64,000 bases of DNA from Cacajao melanocephalus (GCA_963573385.1 CAUYLG010009163.1:1-64000), one strand, 5' to 3'. Positions 1-12,592 are shown, counted from the stretch's first letter. Numbers and translations are program-made. The notes: a model not told the origin generated them from the sequence alone.

Positions 1-91
1 TGCAGCTGTGCTCTTAGCAATATTCCACTTAAGTCAATTAGGGGACTTTAAATATTTGATCTAATTCAATACTAGCCCTCCTTGGTCTGCA

Positions 92-152
92 GGTAGGTCT
101 AAGATCATGGCTCACACATAGTAAGAGCGTAATAATAAATGCTTGATGAATT
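92..152 (+). repeat. L2/MIR-type 3' end fragment
   Basis: The phrase cacatagtaagagcgtaat followed by aataaatgcttgatgaatt resembles the conserved 3' end of L2 and MIR elements (cacatagtaagcgctcaataaatg). The fragment is short and decayed, so the family is uncertain. Confidence 0.4.
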
Positions 153-184
153 ACTTAAGTAAAACAAGTCCACTTAAGCAAAAC

Positions 185-186
<2 letters not shown>

Positions 187-227
<41 letters not shown>

Positions 228-231
228 TGTG
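187..231. repeat. (TG)n microsatellite
   Basis: About 22 TG dinucleotides run with a single A interruption near 221. It is a simple repeat, likely length-polymorphic, with purine-pyrimidine alternation that can adopt Z-DNA. Confidence 0.95.
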
Positions 232-354
232 CCACTCTCAATAAGAAAAATAAAGGGCTACTGACTGTGAAGAGCGGCTATTGAGAAGACAGGAAAAATT
301 TGGAGAACAGGAAGTTTGCTTTTGATATTCTCTAAGTATATCTTGTATTCTTTT

Positions 355-530
355 ATTCACTAATAGAAATCTATCTACCATTTATAGAGGATTTAACATG
401 CCCTAAACACTTTGCTAATGCTTTACATCTGCTATCCTACAAGCATTCTGCTAAGAGATGTTATTATCCCGGTTTTACAGAGAGATCATTCTGAAATTAT
501 AAGCCAAGGCCTCCTGATCCTAAAATCTAT
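355..530 (-). repeat. MIR fragment, antisense
   Basis: The order of motifs (aaacactttgctaatgcttt, then ttattatcccggttttacag) is that of a reverse-complemented MIR SINE. Divergence is high, as expected for a pan-mammalian element. Confidence 0.6.
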
Positions 531-2296
531 GCTAAGCTCTCTAGGCCTCTGTATATCTGGGGAGGGGGACAACTTTCAGTATATTTCATGTTAGTAACTA
601 TGTCAAATTTGGGCACAGTAGTTGTGCCCAAAGATGTCTTATAAACCTACCGGCTATTTCAACTCCACTGTAAGAACCCTTTTGTTTCCTCTTGCTTCTG
701 TCTTTTGTATAATGAAACAGATTCCTTTTACATTTCTTAACTTTGACCTCTGGCCTATTTGTCCTTCCTTTCAGGCCTGTCTTAAAAGATTTTTAACTGT
801 ACGCTTTCCTCATTTAGAAGCCTCTTTCAGTTCAGGTTTGTCAGTCTTAGGATAACCCTGCTTCAATCCCCTTCTATCTTGAAATGGGAATTTGTCATCT
901 CCATATTCCTATATCCCTTGGAGATGAATGGTGGATGGATCTGAATCCCAAGTCCTGGGAACCATTAAGGAATTGTTTCCTGAGGAGATTTAGGGGCACA
1001 AGAACAGACCACATATGTTGAGAGCACTAAATAACCCAAAGGCAACAAAGGTCCCATTTTGAGCACTGCTTTTAGAAATAACAGAGTCTTGGTTACCCAA
1101 GAACTGCTTTTCAGTGAGCCAGACTGACCAATGTTTTGCCTGAATGTCCCTCAGTAAGTCTGCGTACGGAGAGTTTCTGCAGAGAAATCTGCCTCTGAAA
1201 CTAAACTGACAATTTCTTTCCTGGGCAGTTTAATGCAGCCTGTTATTGCTATGCTAATGTAGCCTCTGTTACTACTGAGAGGACTTTATAGAATGCTAAG
1301 ATGTGTGGGAGCTGCATTCTATAAACCAATTAATAATATTTGCTGGAGTGCAAAAGCTATCAATCTACTTGGCAACTAACCCAACCTTAAGCACACAGTG
1401 GACTAAGAAAAAATGAATAGTGTGGGAGGTAGACTTTGGGGAAAGGGGGATGGCAGCATTTGAGCATCAAGAGTTACCCACCAATCATGTAAGGAAATAA
1501 ACTCTTCTTCAAAAGAATTATATAGTCAGCATGTCTCCTTAACTATCCGAAAAAGAGGGATTCTTCACCAGCTGATTCCAGAATTCTTTTTCACTCAGCA
1601 GTAGGAATATCCCAATATGGAGGATGAATGCAAGGGCATTTTTAGACTTCATAGATCCTGTACCTTCATCATTTCAAACATACCCACATCCTCATTAAAT
1701 ATATACTTTGAAGGTAAACATTTTTTAAAAGAAATTTACGTGTAATTTTGCTTTCAAAAATACATGCCTACGGGTCAGTCATTTAATTTATCATTGATTA
1801 TAATGTCTCAGAAATCATCATACATTCTCTGGAAGACTTGAAAATTATTTTTAACCATAACAAAATATAATAATGAGGAAGGTTGTCAGAGTGTTTCATT
1901 TTGTAAACGTGTAAATCTACATCTAAGAGTTTTGATTTTGCAATTTTGTTTTTGTATTTGGAGACATTTTGTTTTTAGGATTTAATCGTCTTAGTAAGAC
2001 CTTGAGAAGGTCCTAGCCCCAGGCATTGTATCTGCTAGATGCAATAGACGGAATAGCCCTGGATGGGTGCCCTGGTTTCTCTTCGCTTGATGACTATAGC
2101 CATTATGATTTTCTACTAAATGATCTTGCTCCTATTTAATGTTTTCCAAACAACCTCCTGGTTGTAACGTGGCCATTCAAAATCTTTCCTACACAAGGGA
2201 CATGGGCTGAGCAATTAAATACGGTACTGTATATAATAAATATGTGTGCGTATAAGCATTACTATTTATAAAGTTTGTATCTATTTTACATATATG
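531..2296. other. Single-copy interval, no gene seen
   Basis: I recognise no repeat family and no convincing exon here. Open frames are short and have no coding character. Confidence 0.5.
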
Positions 2297-2339
2297 TAAA
2301 GTTGTGCCTGACACAGTTACCATGTCAGGCACAACTTTA
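2297..2339. repeat. Perfect 17-bp inverted repeat with 9-nt loop
   Basis: The arm taaagttgtgcctgaca (2297-2313) is exactly reverse-complementary to tgtcaggcacaacttta (2323-2339), with the loop cagttacca between. The sequence around it is not a repeat I recognise. The stem is too short, and its flanks too unpaired, for a typical microRNA precursor. Confidence 0.9.
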
Positions 2340-2444
2340 TTTCCTCCCTCTATATGTCTTTGTGGTTTATAAAAACAATTGATTAAAGGGAAAAGAAAAG
2401 AAATTAGAGAATGAGAAAAATAGAGATGGTAAAGTATAATGGCT

Positions 2445-2665
2445 TAGCTTTAGATTCTAGAGGAGATTCCAAGGTTCCTTCTCTACTAAATTGTAGTACA
2501 ACCTTGGGCAACTTATTAAACACTACTGAACTTTGGTTTCATTATTTATAAAAATAGAACTAAACACAGAATCTATTCCAGACAATTTTTATGAAAATTA
2601 AAGGATCCAAAAAACAGGGGCTGACAAATAATGAATACTTAGTAAATATTAATCATTATTATGAA
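2445..2665 (+). repeat. MIR element
   Basis: In order the sequence shows the MIR core (accttgggcaacttattaaa), the tttggtttcattatttataa block matching cagtttcctcatctgtaaaa, and a degraded 3' end with aataatgaatacttagtaaa. This is sense orientation. Confidence 0.65.
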
Positions 2666-4445
2666 ATCAGCTTGAAAAATGAACCTGAAATTGGATCTCC
2701 TGGAGCCTTAATACTAAGCAACATTTTGGGGGCCAGACCCAAATAAATCAAAAACTTTGTCTAGGATGGTATGCAGTGCACTCAATGAAGAGGAAAATGT
2801 TGACAAGTTTAGCATTTGGGCAAAGTCTTTGAATTTTCCATGACTCCAATACTTCATTTTGTTTCTGTTGCTTTGAAGTAAAAACATTTTAAGGCATTCT
2901 TCTTTCCTTACTCTTTTGAAAATGCAAAACATTAAATAAAGGAAGAAAAATGCCCTCCATGGCTTAGACATTCTAGAGGTCACAGAACCTTCAAAGTTTC
3001 TCAATTGTGGGCCAGCTGCTCTTCCATCTCCCGATACGGAACCGATTTTCAGCCCAGAATTCACAACGTTCCTTTCATGTCCTTCATTAAAGGATTTTTG
3101 CGTGATAGCAACTCTAGCTTCATTTCTCTTTTTTCTCTTTTGGCCAGTATCTTATCTGGCAGCTTTATCAGTTAAATATTCATTGGTCAAATTAGAATTC
3201 AGCCAAATGCCTTCCTATTTAAAATGGCTGGGTGAATATAGTGATCATTTGTCAATGTCCCCTTCTGAATTGTTAGTGAGATAGACCTGAACACATTATT
3301 TGAGACAGAAAATGAATAGTTTTCGCTGCTATGGTTACAGCTAGGGTAGGGGTAGTTGTTTACAAGTTATCTTTGTTTTCAGACCCTATGCATGCATATA
3401 CATGCTTGTGTATTAAAGTTCTAGATATTCCAGTGAAGTGCTCATTTCAAAGATTCTATCCCAATGTCTCCATTAATCCCCTTATCATTGTTAGATTATT
3501 TATCATAATTTTCTTTTCAGCAGTTATAATTTCATATAGCTCACAAATGAGATATTATATGGCCACTATCCTCAAGTTGTCTGAGGATTAACAGATTTTT
3601 GCTTATGTTGAAAACTCATTTCTCAATATCATAGTTTATTTCCTTATTCTTAAATAGTATCTATTTAAACAAAAATAACCTAAGGAGAAAAGTTCAGTTT
3701 ACCGGTTTGCTAGATAAGCCACTCGGTTTCAGTTTCTGTTACTTTCAAGTAAGAATCCAGAGCTACAGAAACCAAGTCTGGCAGATTAAGGAGGAAAAGC
3801 TCATATTAAAATATGTACAGCTCCTCCCGTCCACCGCTAGAGTCACTGGGAGGGCCAGAAAATTTGCCTTAGTCCTGTTTCCAGGAATAACCTTCTAAAT
3901 CACTCTACAGAAGCAGTCTGATAAAAACAAAACAAAACAAACAATAAAAACCACCTCCATCAAGCTTTAGATGCTATAGTTTGTGTCTCTGCTTCTTAGG
4001 CACCAGGAATTCAACTTAATACTGCACCTACATTGTCTGCCACTGCAATGCCAAAGTTCTGTACAAGGCATCAGTTTTATAACCAAGAAGTCAAAGGTGA
4101 TGCTATCTTGGCCAGGAAATGAGTTCTACCCAGCATGCTAGTCACTTCTAATTTTAAGTGTCATGGGTGTGTGTCTGATTGGAGGAGCCAAGGTACCTAA
4201 CCACACCCCAGCTGGGAAAGGAGGCTGGGAAATGAGTTATCTCGCATTTATAAGGAGGTAACACTCAAAAAAAAAGAAAAAAAAAAGGCTTCCAGGAAAA
4301 CAATAAATGACCATTATAAATGCAATCTGATGTGTATATAATGGTCTTTTAAAACAGTCTTTTAGTTCAAATAACTAGTTAAATCAACCAGTTAATCAAT
4401 TCAAGCAAAGAATGTTTTCTTGTGTCTATCTAAGGCCAATACTTC
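2666..4445. other. Single-copy interval with A-rich tracts
   Basis: No gene is recognised. The interval contains an (AAAAC)n-like stretch at 3921-3950 and an A-rich run at 4267-4287. The short open frames have no recognisable domain. Confidence 0.5.
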
Positions 4446-5690
4446 TTGTATTCTACGATATCCAACTTCTCTCAATTTCTTAAGAGCTTTGCTCCAAGAG
4501 CACATCAGAAACCTTACTCATTTTGCCAGATTATTTTCAACAGCATAGAGACATGCTGCTATTTCTCTCATCTTAAAAATACACAAACACTTTCCCATCT
4601 TGCTGCCACTTCTCCCTCCAGGTACTGCCCTCTTGCTACTGCCCCACTCTGTTAGTCTTTGCAGCAAACTCCCAGATAGAAGTGTCCTCTTTTGCTGTTG
4701 TCCATTCGTTTCTTTCATTCTACCTGTAATACACTTTTACTGTGCTTTGGCCTCCACTACTCTACAGAAATTGCTCTTGTCAAGTTCATGACTGACTCTC
4801 CATTTGCTAACTCCAACGGATGGTCAACTCCTAATTTTTGTTATAGTTGGACTACCAGAAGCATTCACCTTCCTTGAACAACATGTTAATTTGGCTTTCA
4901 TTTCATCATACTTTTCTGTTCTGTTTCGTTTTTTCTAACATATGGGCCACTTTTTCTCAGTTTCCTTTGCCTCTTCTTTTCAAACCCCTAATGTCTAGCC
5001 ATTAGAGTTCAGAGGGTTTTTTCTCTTCTCCGTCTACACATTCTCTTATCCAGATCTGTAAGATGCATTTATGTAAATACCATCTACACATTGAAGACTC
5101 CAAACTTATAGCTCCAGAATTTTCCCCTCTGAAGCTAGACTTATATATATGGTTGCATTATATCTCTCTTGGAAGTATAATAGGCATTCAGATGTACATG
5201 ACCAAAACAGAACTCTTGGTTACCTTCTATACTGTCTCTTTCTACTTCTTAAAAAATGTAACAACTGCTCTGGCCAAAAATTATGGAGTCGTTTCTGACT
5301 CCTCTTTTTTCATACCCTATATCCAATCCATTAATATCTGTTGGCTCTAACAGCCATAGATACCTAGAATCCAACCTTTTCTTATCAATTCTACTCCTCC
5401 CACCAAATTTACAACACCATCACTGTTCGTAGTGATTAGTACAGAAGCTTCTTAACTTGCTTTTCTGCCACCATTCCTGTATCACTATAGTGTATTTTCC
5501 ACGCAGCAGTGAAAGTAATCTTTTGAAAATATAATGATTTTATTACTACTCAAAATCTTCATCACATTTAGAAAAATTACCAAAGTCCTTACTCTCAACA
5601 ATAAGCCCTAGGTGATGTGTAGCTTCTAGTCCTCTCAAACCTCACCTTGTAACATTTCTTCTCCCACACTCACTTTCCTTTGGTTACATT
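4446..5690 (+). repeat. Old LINE 3' region (L1M/L2-type), sense
   Basis: Several blocks in consistent order match a widespread mammalian LINE 3' region: a tgactcctc...catccaatccat block followed by tgttggctct, then tagaatccaaccttttctta, gtgaaagtaatcttttgaaa, and taccaaagtccttac. The same family appears in reverse at 21535-22235 and probably at 10395-10615. I cannot decide between an old L1M 3' UTR and an L2 without an alignment. Open frames inside it are remnants or chance. Confidence 0.6.
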
Positions 5691-5744
5691 ACCTTAAATT
5701 ATATTTCGGGGGGAAACGTACAAAAATAAATGATAGTTCTAAGA

Positions 5745-5965
5745 GTAAGGACGCAGGCTTAGGATTTAATGAAAATCAAGGTAAGTGGATTCAAGAAAGT
5801 GGTCATGGAGAGGTTGACATTTGAGCTATGCTTTACGAATGGGAATGATGTTGAAAAGCACAGCTCAGAGGATGGAAGACATGGTTGAATGTGTTATATC
5901 AACCTAAATAAACTGAGCACCTACTATGTCCCAGAGACTATGGAGTATAAAGAACTGGGTATAGG
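5745..5965 (-). repeat. Old LINE/L2-type 3' fragment, antisense
   Basis: The phrases gaggttgacatttgagctat and ctgagcacctactatgtccc match reverse-complemented L2 or old L1 3' sequence. The fragment is degraded. Confidence 0.45.
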
Positions 5966-6275
5966 TAGAGGAGCCTGTGTATATCTGGGGTATACATGTT
6001 CCTGGTTTTCTGGGGAATCCTGAGTATCCTTAATGCAAATAGACAATTGTTTACAACAGTTAAGAGAAAAGAAAAAACATGATATCCAGCGAGTGCACTA
6101 GCCAATGGCAATGCATAATTACTCTTCTTCCACCTTCCTCCATTCGCCTGTCATGTTTAGTGCCCAGTAAATCGTTTCTTAGATGATTTTGTTAATACAC
6201 ACACACATAATGAGTGCCAAGTACAACCTAAGCACTGGGTACAGATAATTTTAGGATTATTAAGAAGTAGAAATT

Positions 6276-6561
6276 GGCCAGGTGTGGGTGCCTCACACCT
6301 GTACTCCCAGCACTTTGGGAGGCCGAGGTGGACAGATCACAAGGTCAAGAGATCAAGACCATCCTGGCCAACATGGTGAAACCCTGTCTCTACTAAAAAT
6401 ACAAAACTTAGCTGGGTATTGTGGCGTGCGCCTGTAGTCCCAGCTACACAGGAGGCTGAGGCAGGGGAATCGCTTGAACCCAGGAGGCGGAGCCGAGATG
6501 GTGCCACTGCACTCCAGTCTGATGAGTGATACTCCATCAAAAAAAAAAAAGAAAAAAGAAA
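6276..6561 (+). mobile_element. AluSc-like SINE
   Basis: This is a near full-length Alu starting ggccaggtgtggg and ending in an A-rich tail interrupted by G. The diagnostic block aggtcaagagatcaagacca plus catcctggccaacatggtga fits AluSc. The right monomer has lost about 8 bp before gccgagat and has a degraded gcctgggcgaca block. A perfect 14-bp target-site duplication, aagaagtagaaatt, flanks it (6262-6275 and 6562-6575), so it inserted by canonical L1-driven retrotransposition. Confidence 0.95.
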
Positions 6562-6950
6562 AAGAAGTAGAAATTTCCCCAGTGGGCTTACTTACTCAGG
6601 GTAATAGGCTTAAAATAATTAGAGAAGTATAGAATGCAAAAGAGAGGGCTGGTTTGGGGTCAAAAAAAAGGAAGGTCCCCTAGCATTGCTTACCCTGCAC
6701 AAACACTGCTCACCCATGCTACCATCCAAATGCCTATAAAGCATGATTCTCTGAGCTTTAATTACCTCTCTGTCTCCTCACTGAGCCACCATTGCAAGTG
6801 TTTCCTTCATGGGGATCAATTAAAACATTCACCTCAAAAATGCGTTTTGGCAAAGAGGGTATTAGAAACAATGAAAATAAATCATATGAGTATGGATTGT
6901 TGGATCTCAATTATGAAATCATGAGGTCTGGAACGTATCATACCCTAAAT

Positions 6951-6981
<31 letters not shown>

Positions 6982-7008
6982 TAGAGAGAGAGAGAGAGGG
7001 AGAGGAGA
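6951..7008. repeat. (CA)n followed by (GA)n microsatellite
   Basis: About 14 CA units (6951-6978) are followed after gat by a GA-rich run to about 7008. It is a compound simple repeat. Confidence 0.95.
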
Positions 7009-9074
7009 CTTTGGTATGCTTCGATGTTTACCGAAATTTCAAAAGTGTATGCTCAGTTTTTAAGGGACCAGTAATTATTTGCCTGTCTATTCTAAGAATG
7101 AAAACTATACTTAGATATATCTTAGAAAAATATTCTAAAACACATTATATACAGAAGAGGGAAGTAACTGTTTCTTTTTATTCGGTGCTTACTTTCTGCT
7201 AGATGTGGCTGAACATATATGTGCAAGCCCAATTAATTTCTCAGTGAAAGAGATTACAAAAAAAAATGATACTCAAGTTATGATTTGCCACCAAGTAGTC
7301 CAAGTAGACAGTAGCTGACGAAGCGGCCCAGCATGGAGGCCAATGTAGAAAATGTGATTCTTGTGTCCTTCTAGCCCCTCAGCTACTCTCCCATGTCAAG
7401 CCTTCACTAGACAAGCGCAGAGAGATTAAGAGGTCTCCCAACGGTGATCAGGAGGCCTTTACACCTGGGTGCAGAGTAGGGCATGGGGTAGAAACTGGGA
7501 GATGACCTGGGGAGAACTGTGGGAAGTCTTGCTGTCTCGACTATCGAAAGGGGAGGTAGAGAGCCTCCTCAAACCCAGTCCCATCCCCCAACACCTTCAG
7601 TGGCAGCCTGGGTGAGGGGATGGGGAGATTGCGGAGAGACTGGAGCTCAGCAGAGAACATAATACATTCTTTCCTTTTTATGGATCTGTAGGAAGAGATA
7701 TTAAAGGGTCAAAAAGATCCGTCTTACATTATTTAGGGGAAAAACTCCTTGCTAGAGATGATGCTCACCCAATAAATTCTTAGAAATTTTTTTCAGAATT
7801 GCATATTCCTTTTCTGATTGGTGAAGAGCAGGGACAGGAATAACCTTCCATTTATTCTGTCACATTCTAAAATGTCTGCTACTCACTGCTTCATGTAGAA
7901 GAAATGTGGTTGCCTATTTGCCCTGACTGGGAAATACCAAATTAACATGAGATTGACAATCTAACTCTCCTAGACTTCCAAAAAGCTTTTCTATGCAAAG
8001 ATATGGGAAATAAGAAAAAGTATCACCTCAAGTCTTACCAGCAAATATATTATTGTAATTATAGGAGTAGAATTAGAATGATCCCTCTTTAAATTAAAAT
8101 CCTGGTTCTCTCTTCTTGCCATCCCTATTATATTATATATTTGTAGCTTCATTTGTTCCTGGGCTAGGAAATTGTAGCAAATATCAGGTGAGAGTGAAGT
8201 ACCTTTTTCTACTGTGCCCATAGTGAGTGTAATGATGGCTGTAGTCTTTGTCCCTAGTGGAAGTCTCTTGATAAATATCAGTGAAGTGAGTTTTTTCCTT
8301 CCCAGGGAGGAGGTGATATTGTGAACCTGCCACTGTGATCATTAATACTTAACAAGACCTTCTCTTCCTTTACCAAAGACAGCCCTGGGGACCATTCACA
8401 GTGCTTTGTAGTGAAGAATGAAATTAACCTTTTATAGAGAAGCTCACAGGTCTGTTAGAGAATTCATTATGCAGGGACTGGCTAGAGAAGAGGTCTCTAT
8501 ATAATCTCTTCAGTAAACAAAGTGACTTAATTCAATATTTGAGGTGTTACCAGATCTTGTCACAATTGTAGTTTAATTGAACTTGCCCTGTCCCAAGTGT
8601 CACCTGGACAGAAATATCAGAGGGTCGACAAACTGGTCCATATTGGCCAGTCTCAATTGACAAACCTCATTCAGGGGCACCGACTGAGTATTTCAGTAAA
8701 GCATTAGGTGCTTTGGGGAATGCACCGATGAATGATGACTGGCAGGACTACCCTTGTTCTCCTATGACAGGCCTCGCGATAAATACCAATACTGTGAAAG
8801 AACTGCTCCTTCTCAGACGCTAAAATATATGGGCCATGCATTCCCATGGAAATATCTAACAATGTGGAAAGAAGTGTACATTTCCCTCAAACGCTGTAGA
8901 CTTGCGTAAGCTTAAGACCTGCCACTTGTGCTGCAAATAAATTTCTAATTCGCTAATTCAACTATGACTTCAATCAGTTCTGGGGAAGAAGGAAGGAAGG
9001 AATGAAAGTTACAAGAGATCAGATATCTACGTTATACCGGGATCACACAGAGATAGCTGATTTAATAAATGCTG
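7009..9074. other. Single-copy interval, no gene seen
   Basis: Apart from a short ggaaggaagg run near 8990 I see no repeat family, and no open frame with coding character. Confidence 0.45.
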
Positions 9075-9210
9075 GAATCTAACGTAGTTCGTATTTTCAT
9101 CTCCATTTTACAAATAAATTGAAAGAGTTCAGGGAGGTCACCTTGCTTGTGAAAGCTCACATCTTAGAAAACTGGAGGCATTAAGTCAGAGATTCTCAGT
9201 CTTATTTTTC
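9075..9210 (-). repeat. MIR fragment, antisense
   Basis: The string ctccattttacaaataaatt, then agggaggtcaccttgcttgt, follows the reverse MIR order (cattttacagatgaggaaact, then cagagaggttaagtaacttgc). Confidence 0.55.
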
Positions 9211-9461
9211 CATTGTTCTTCAGCTTGATTTTTCAAAAGAATCTAACTAGGTATGGAGGAAAAACCTCAGAGATATTTAATGTAAATAGATGTTTGTATT
9301 TCTTTAAAAAGAAGGGTTCACAAGAAGTTGGGTGTTCACCGCAGGACGGGAAATTTGGCTTGATTTACCTAGAAATTAATGCTACCCTAACAAGCAAACC
9401 TAACATCTCCTATTAGGCTTTTCACTTTTAAAACAGCAATGATATGTATAAGAAAAAGCAT

Positions 9462-9764
9462 GGCCAGGCAGGATGGCTAATACCATAATCCTAGCACTTT
9501 GGGAGGCCGAGACCAGCAGATAACGAGGTCAGGAGTTCCAGACTGCCCTGGCCAATATGGTGAAACCCCATCTCTACTAAAAATACAAAAATTAGCCAGG
9601 TGTAGTGGCACGTGCCTGTAGTCCCAGCTACTCAGGAGGCTGAGGCAGAAGAATCACTTGAACCCAGGAGGCAGAGGTTGTAGTGAGCAGAGATTGTGCC
9701 ACTGCACTCCAGCCTGGGCGACAGAGGGAGGCTCTGTCTTAAGGAAAAAAAAAGAAAGAAAAAA
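9462..9764 (+). mobile_element. AluS-type SINE
   Basis: Full-length dimeric Alu from ggccaggcaggatggc to an A-rich tail with G interruptions. The block gaggtcaggagttccagact is AluS-like. The second A/B-box region is decayed. No exact target duplication is clear. Confidence 0.93.
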
Positions 9765-10044
9765 ATGCAAGCATTAGAGGTCATCGTTAGTTTTTTTTTT
9801 TTTAATTTGTGTTTTTAATCAAAGAAATGCATGTGCCCAATTTAATGTCAAGTAATGCTTATGAAAACAAAAAGTCACCCCTCTTCCAGACTTCTCACTT
9901 CTGCTCTCCACAGGAACCACTTCTACCTCTTTTATATTTTCTATTCACTATTATATTGCTACATAGCATGGTTTACTGCTCTGTTTTTGATTTATTTTAT
10001 TTTATAACATTATTGAGAAGACTGTAAATAAAAATTTAGGTTGT
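9765..10044. other. Inter-Alu spacer
   Basis: This includes a 12-nt T run at 9790-9801 followed by AT-rich sequence. I recognise no gene or repeat with confidence. Confidence 0.4.
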
Positions 10045-10338
10045 GGCCAGGAGCAGTGGCTCACACCTGTAAACCCAGCACTTTGGGAGGCCGAGGCGGG
10101 AGGATCACGAGGTCATGAGTTTGAGAACAGCCTGGTCAATATGGTGAAATCCCGTCTCTACTGAAAATATACAAAATTTAGCCGGACACGGTGGCGGGTA
10201 CCTGTAGTCCCAACTCCTAGGGAGACTGAGGCAGGAGTTCACTTGAACCCAGAAGGCGGAGATTGCAGTGAGCCGAGATCGTGCCACTGCACTCTAGCCT
10301 TGGTGACAGAGTGAGACTCTAACTCAGAAAAAAAAAAA
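10045..10338 (+). mobile_element. AluS-type SINE
   Basis: Full-length Alu from ggccaggagcagtggctcac to a short A-tail. It has AluS features (gaggtcatgagtttgagaac, gcctggtcaatatggtgaaa). A weak short flank repeat, ggttgt, lies on both sides (10039-10044 and 10342-10347) and may be a remnant target duplication. Confidence 0.93.
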
Positions 10339-10394
10339 GTTGGTTGTCAGCACCACAGGGACATGCACACACTTTACCTACACCTATATTTAAA

Positions 10395-10615
10395 TATTAG
10401 TTCATTTAAGAAACATTTTTGAGATGTATATACTCAGCTCTGCCACAGGCAATTTGGCAATACAGTGGTGGTCATAATAGACCAAGTTCTTGTCCTCATG
10501 AAGCTTTTATTTTAGTATGAGACAGAGACAAAAACAAACAAATATATACTATCAGATCGATAACAGCTAGGGTGGAAAAGGCAGGGTGAGGGGATAAAGA
10601 ATGGCAGACAAGCCC
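10395..10615 (-). repeat. Old LINE 3' end, antisense
   Basis: The order ttcatttaagaaacattttt, cagctctgccacaggcaatt, cttgtcctcatgaagctttt, then ggtggaaaaggcagggtgag, matches the reverse complement of an old LINE 3' end (L1M or L2 type). It is the same broad family as 4446-5690. Confidence 0.6.
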
Positions 10616-10905
10616 CGATGTTTTAGATAGGATGATTTTTGTTTAAATCAAAGTTCAATGTTTAAATTGTTTTGACTGTAGATTTATTTTACACTGAGCC
10701 ATATGCATTATGTCTATATTTCTTGAAAAATTTTTGTTTTCTTTAGAATTAATCCTTGCTTTGGCAAGAGAGTTGGGTGGGGTATTGCTTTTTCTCTTTA
10801 TTACTAAATCATCAGCGGAGTCTCTTCCAGGGTATACAATGCTTCTCACAAGGGTCCAGCAAGCAAGAAACCTACCAGTTCCACATGGTGCCTCCTGCTC
10901 GCCCG
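10616..10905. other. Unassigned spacer
   Basis: No gene or repeat family is recognised. Overlapping short frames on both strands have no recognisable domain. Confidence 0.4.
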
Positions 10906-11925
10906 CACTGTCATTTTACCACTTTCCTCCATCATCATCTTGAGAAATCCTTCTGCCAGATCCCCTCTTTCCTTGTCTCATCTTCCTCTTTCTTAGTTTA
11001 GTCCCTCCCTTTGATGGGAGACATCTCCTCGAGCAATTTCCTAAGAAAAGGTGCCTGGGTGGCAATTTTATTCTACATATTTTGCTTGAAAACATCTTTA
11101 TTCTGCCTTCACACTTGAGTGTTAATTTGTGTGAAGTATCTTAAATTGAAAAATATTCTCCTTTAGAATTTTGGAGACATGGCTCTGTTATCCTCCAGCT
11201 TCTGATGTTACGCTTGAGAAGTCAAATGCCATTTTGAATTTTTAATCTTTTCTGTGCAGAGTTTTTTTCATCTCCTTCTTCACTAAGACTTTGAAGATGG
11301 TTTCTTTATCACTGGTTTTGCAATGTTGGAGCAGGATGCCTTGATGTGAATACATCATCACCAGGTCCTAGGTACTCAAAATCTGAAATTCACATCCGAT
11401 TCTGCCACATTTCCCTTGTATTATTTTTCCCCTTCTTCACTTTTTTTTTGTCTCTCTTTCTAGAATGCTTATTTGTTAGCCACTGGTTCTCCTGAGTTGA
11501 TATTTTAAATTCATTCTCTCTCTCATTTTTCCTCCTGCTTTGTTCTCTTTTTGGGAAATTTTCTCAACTTTATATTTCACCTTTTATGTTGAATTTTTCC
11601 CATATTTTTAATTTTTCAGGAAAGTTGAAAGATATGTATAGTAAACACCCTCTTATATTAGAATTTTAAATGTTCCAATATTAATTTTTAATTTTCAATA
11701 TATTTTTATAGCTCTCTGGGTATTTCCACATATAGCCTCCTGGTATTTACTTCATGGATGCAACATCTTCTCTTATCTCTCAGAAATTTTTTTCCAGCTT
11801 TCTTCTACTCTTTGTCTCTGCTTCCTCAAGGCTGGTTATGTTTTTCTTCTGGGTTTTTAACACTTTAGTATTAGACACTTTCTTCAAAGGTCTGCTGACC
11901 TTTGGTATTTATTTATGTTAAAAGA
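10906..11925 (-). repeat. HAL1-like (L1 ORF1-related) LINE, antisense
   Basis: Read on the minus strand, ordered blocks match the half-L1 (HAL1) family: a tail (reverse of cctaagaaaaggtgcctggg and aacatctttattctgccttc), then the ORF1 body (reverse of ttgtattatttttcccctt and ggaaattttctcaacttta), then the ORF1 start region (reverse of catggatgcaacatcttctc). HAL1 carries only an ORF1-type RNA-binding protein gene and no reverse transcriptase. This copy is broken by many stops and encodes no intact protein. The edges are approximate. Confidence 0.6.
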
Positions 11926-12516
11926 ATGACTACACAGATACAGTATTTCCCCATGCATCTGGAAATCATCCGTAAACAACAAAAAGAACAGAAAATATTG
12001 AAAACAAAAAAAAAATTACAAAATATTGAATTTTTCGTAAAATTACGCAGCAGACTCCAAAATATTTTCAAAGGCAGCCAAAAATAGCTGACTTTGCACT
12101 GAAGCCTCCTAAAGATAAGTAGAAACAAGCAGAGGAGAAATTCAGTGGAAAGCAAATCCATCAAAATAGGTTCTAGGAACTGGCCACAGAAAATATTGTT
12201 TCCTGATGGTGAGCAGAACATGGTGAGAGGCCAAAACTATATTCCTTGATTTCTAGAGGGTATGGAAGTTGGGATGAGCAAGATAAGAACAGGATCCTCC
12301 CTCCTCAGCCCATCTTTTAAAGAGAGGCAGAGGAGGGAGGACTATCTGAAGTGTCACAGAAAAATCCTATTTGAAGGAATCAAACAATCTCTCTGATACC
12401 TGAGAATGTGAGAGCCTTCTGTTAGAAGAACCTGCTAGCCTGGAAAGCTGGAAAGCTGCCTTGGTTCTTCTACACCGCTGCAAATTATTGGTCTGAGAAA
12501 GCAAATTCATGCAAAG
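11926..12516. other. Unassigned A-rich then G-rich sequence
   Basis: Short frames overlap on both strands. An imperfect tandem occurs at 12440-12460 (ctggaaag repeated). I recognise no gene. Confidence 0.4.
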
Positions 12517-12592
12517 ATAAATATATATGTATATATATCTGTCTCCAAACTAAATATATATGTGTGTGTGTATATATATATATATATGCACA
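12517..12592. repeat. (TA)n/(TG)n simple repeat
   Basis: Two TA-rich blocks (aaatatatatgtatatatat and tatatatatatatatatatg) flank a short unique spacer and a TG run. It is low-complexity and prone to slippage. Confidence 0.85.

Noticed and set aside
2297..2339. The hairpin as a microRNA precursor
   Set aside because: The stem is only 17 bp and the flanks do not pair, shorter than a typical Drosha/Dicer substrate.
6337..6540. Open frames within Alu elements (also near 10105-10287, 29829-30196, 62291-62605)
   Set aside because: These are standard Alu-derived frames, seen wherever Alu is present, with no surrounding gene structure.
6792..7202. 136-codon + strand frame
   Set aside because: It owes its length to the (CA)n(GA)n repeat and has no domain.
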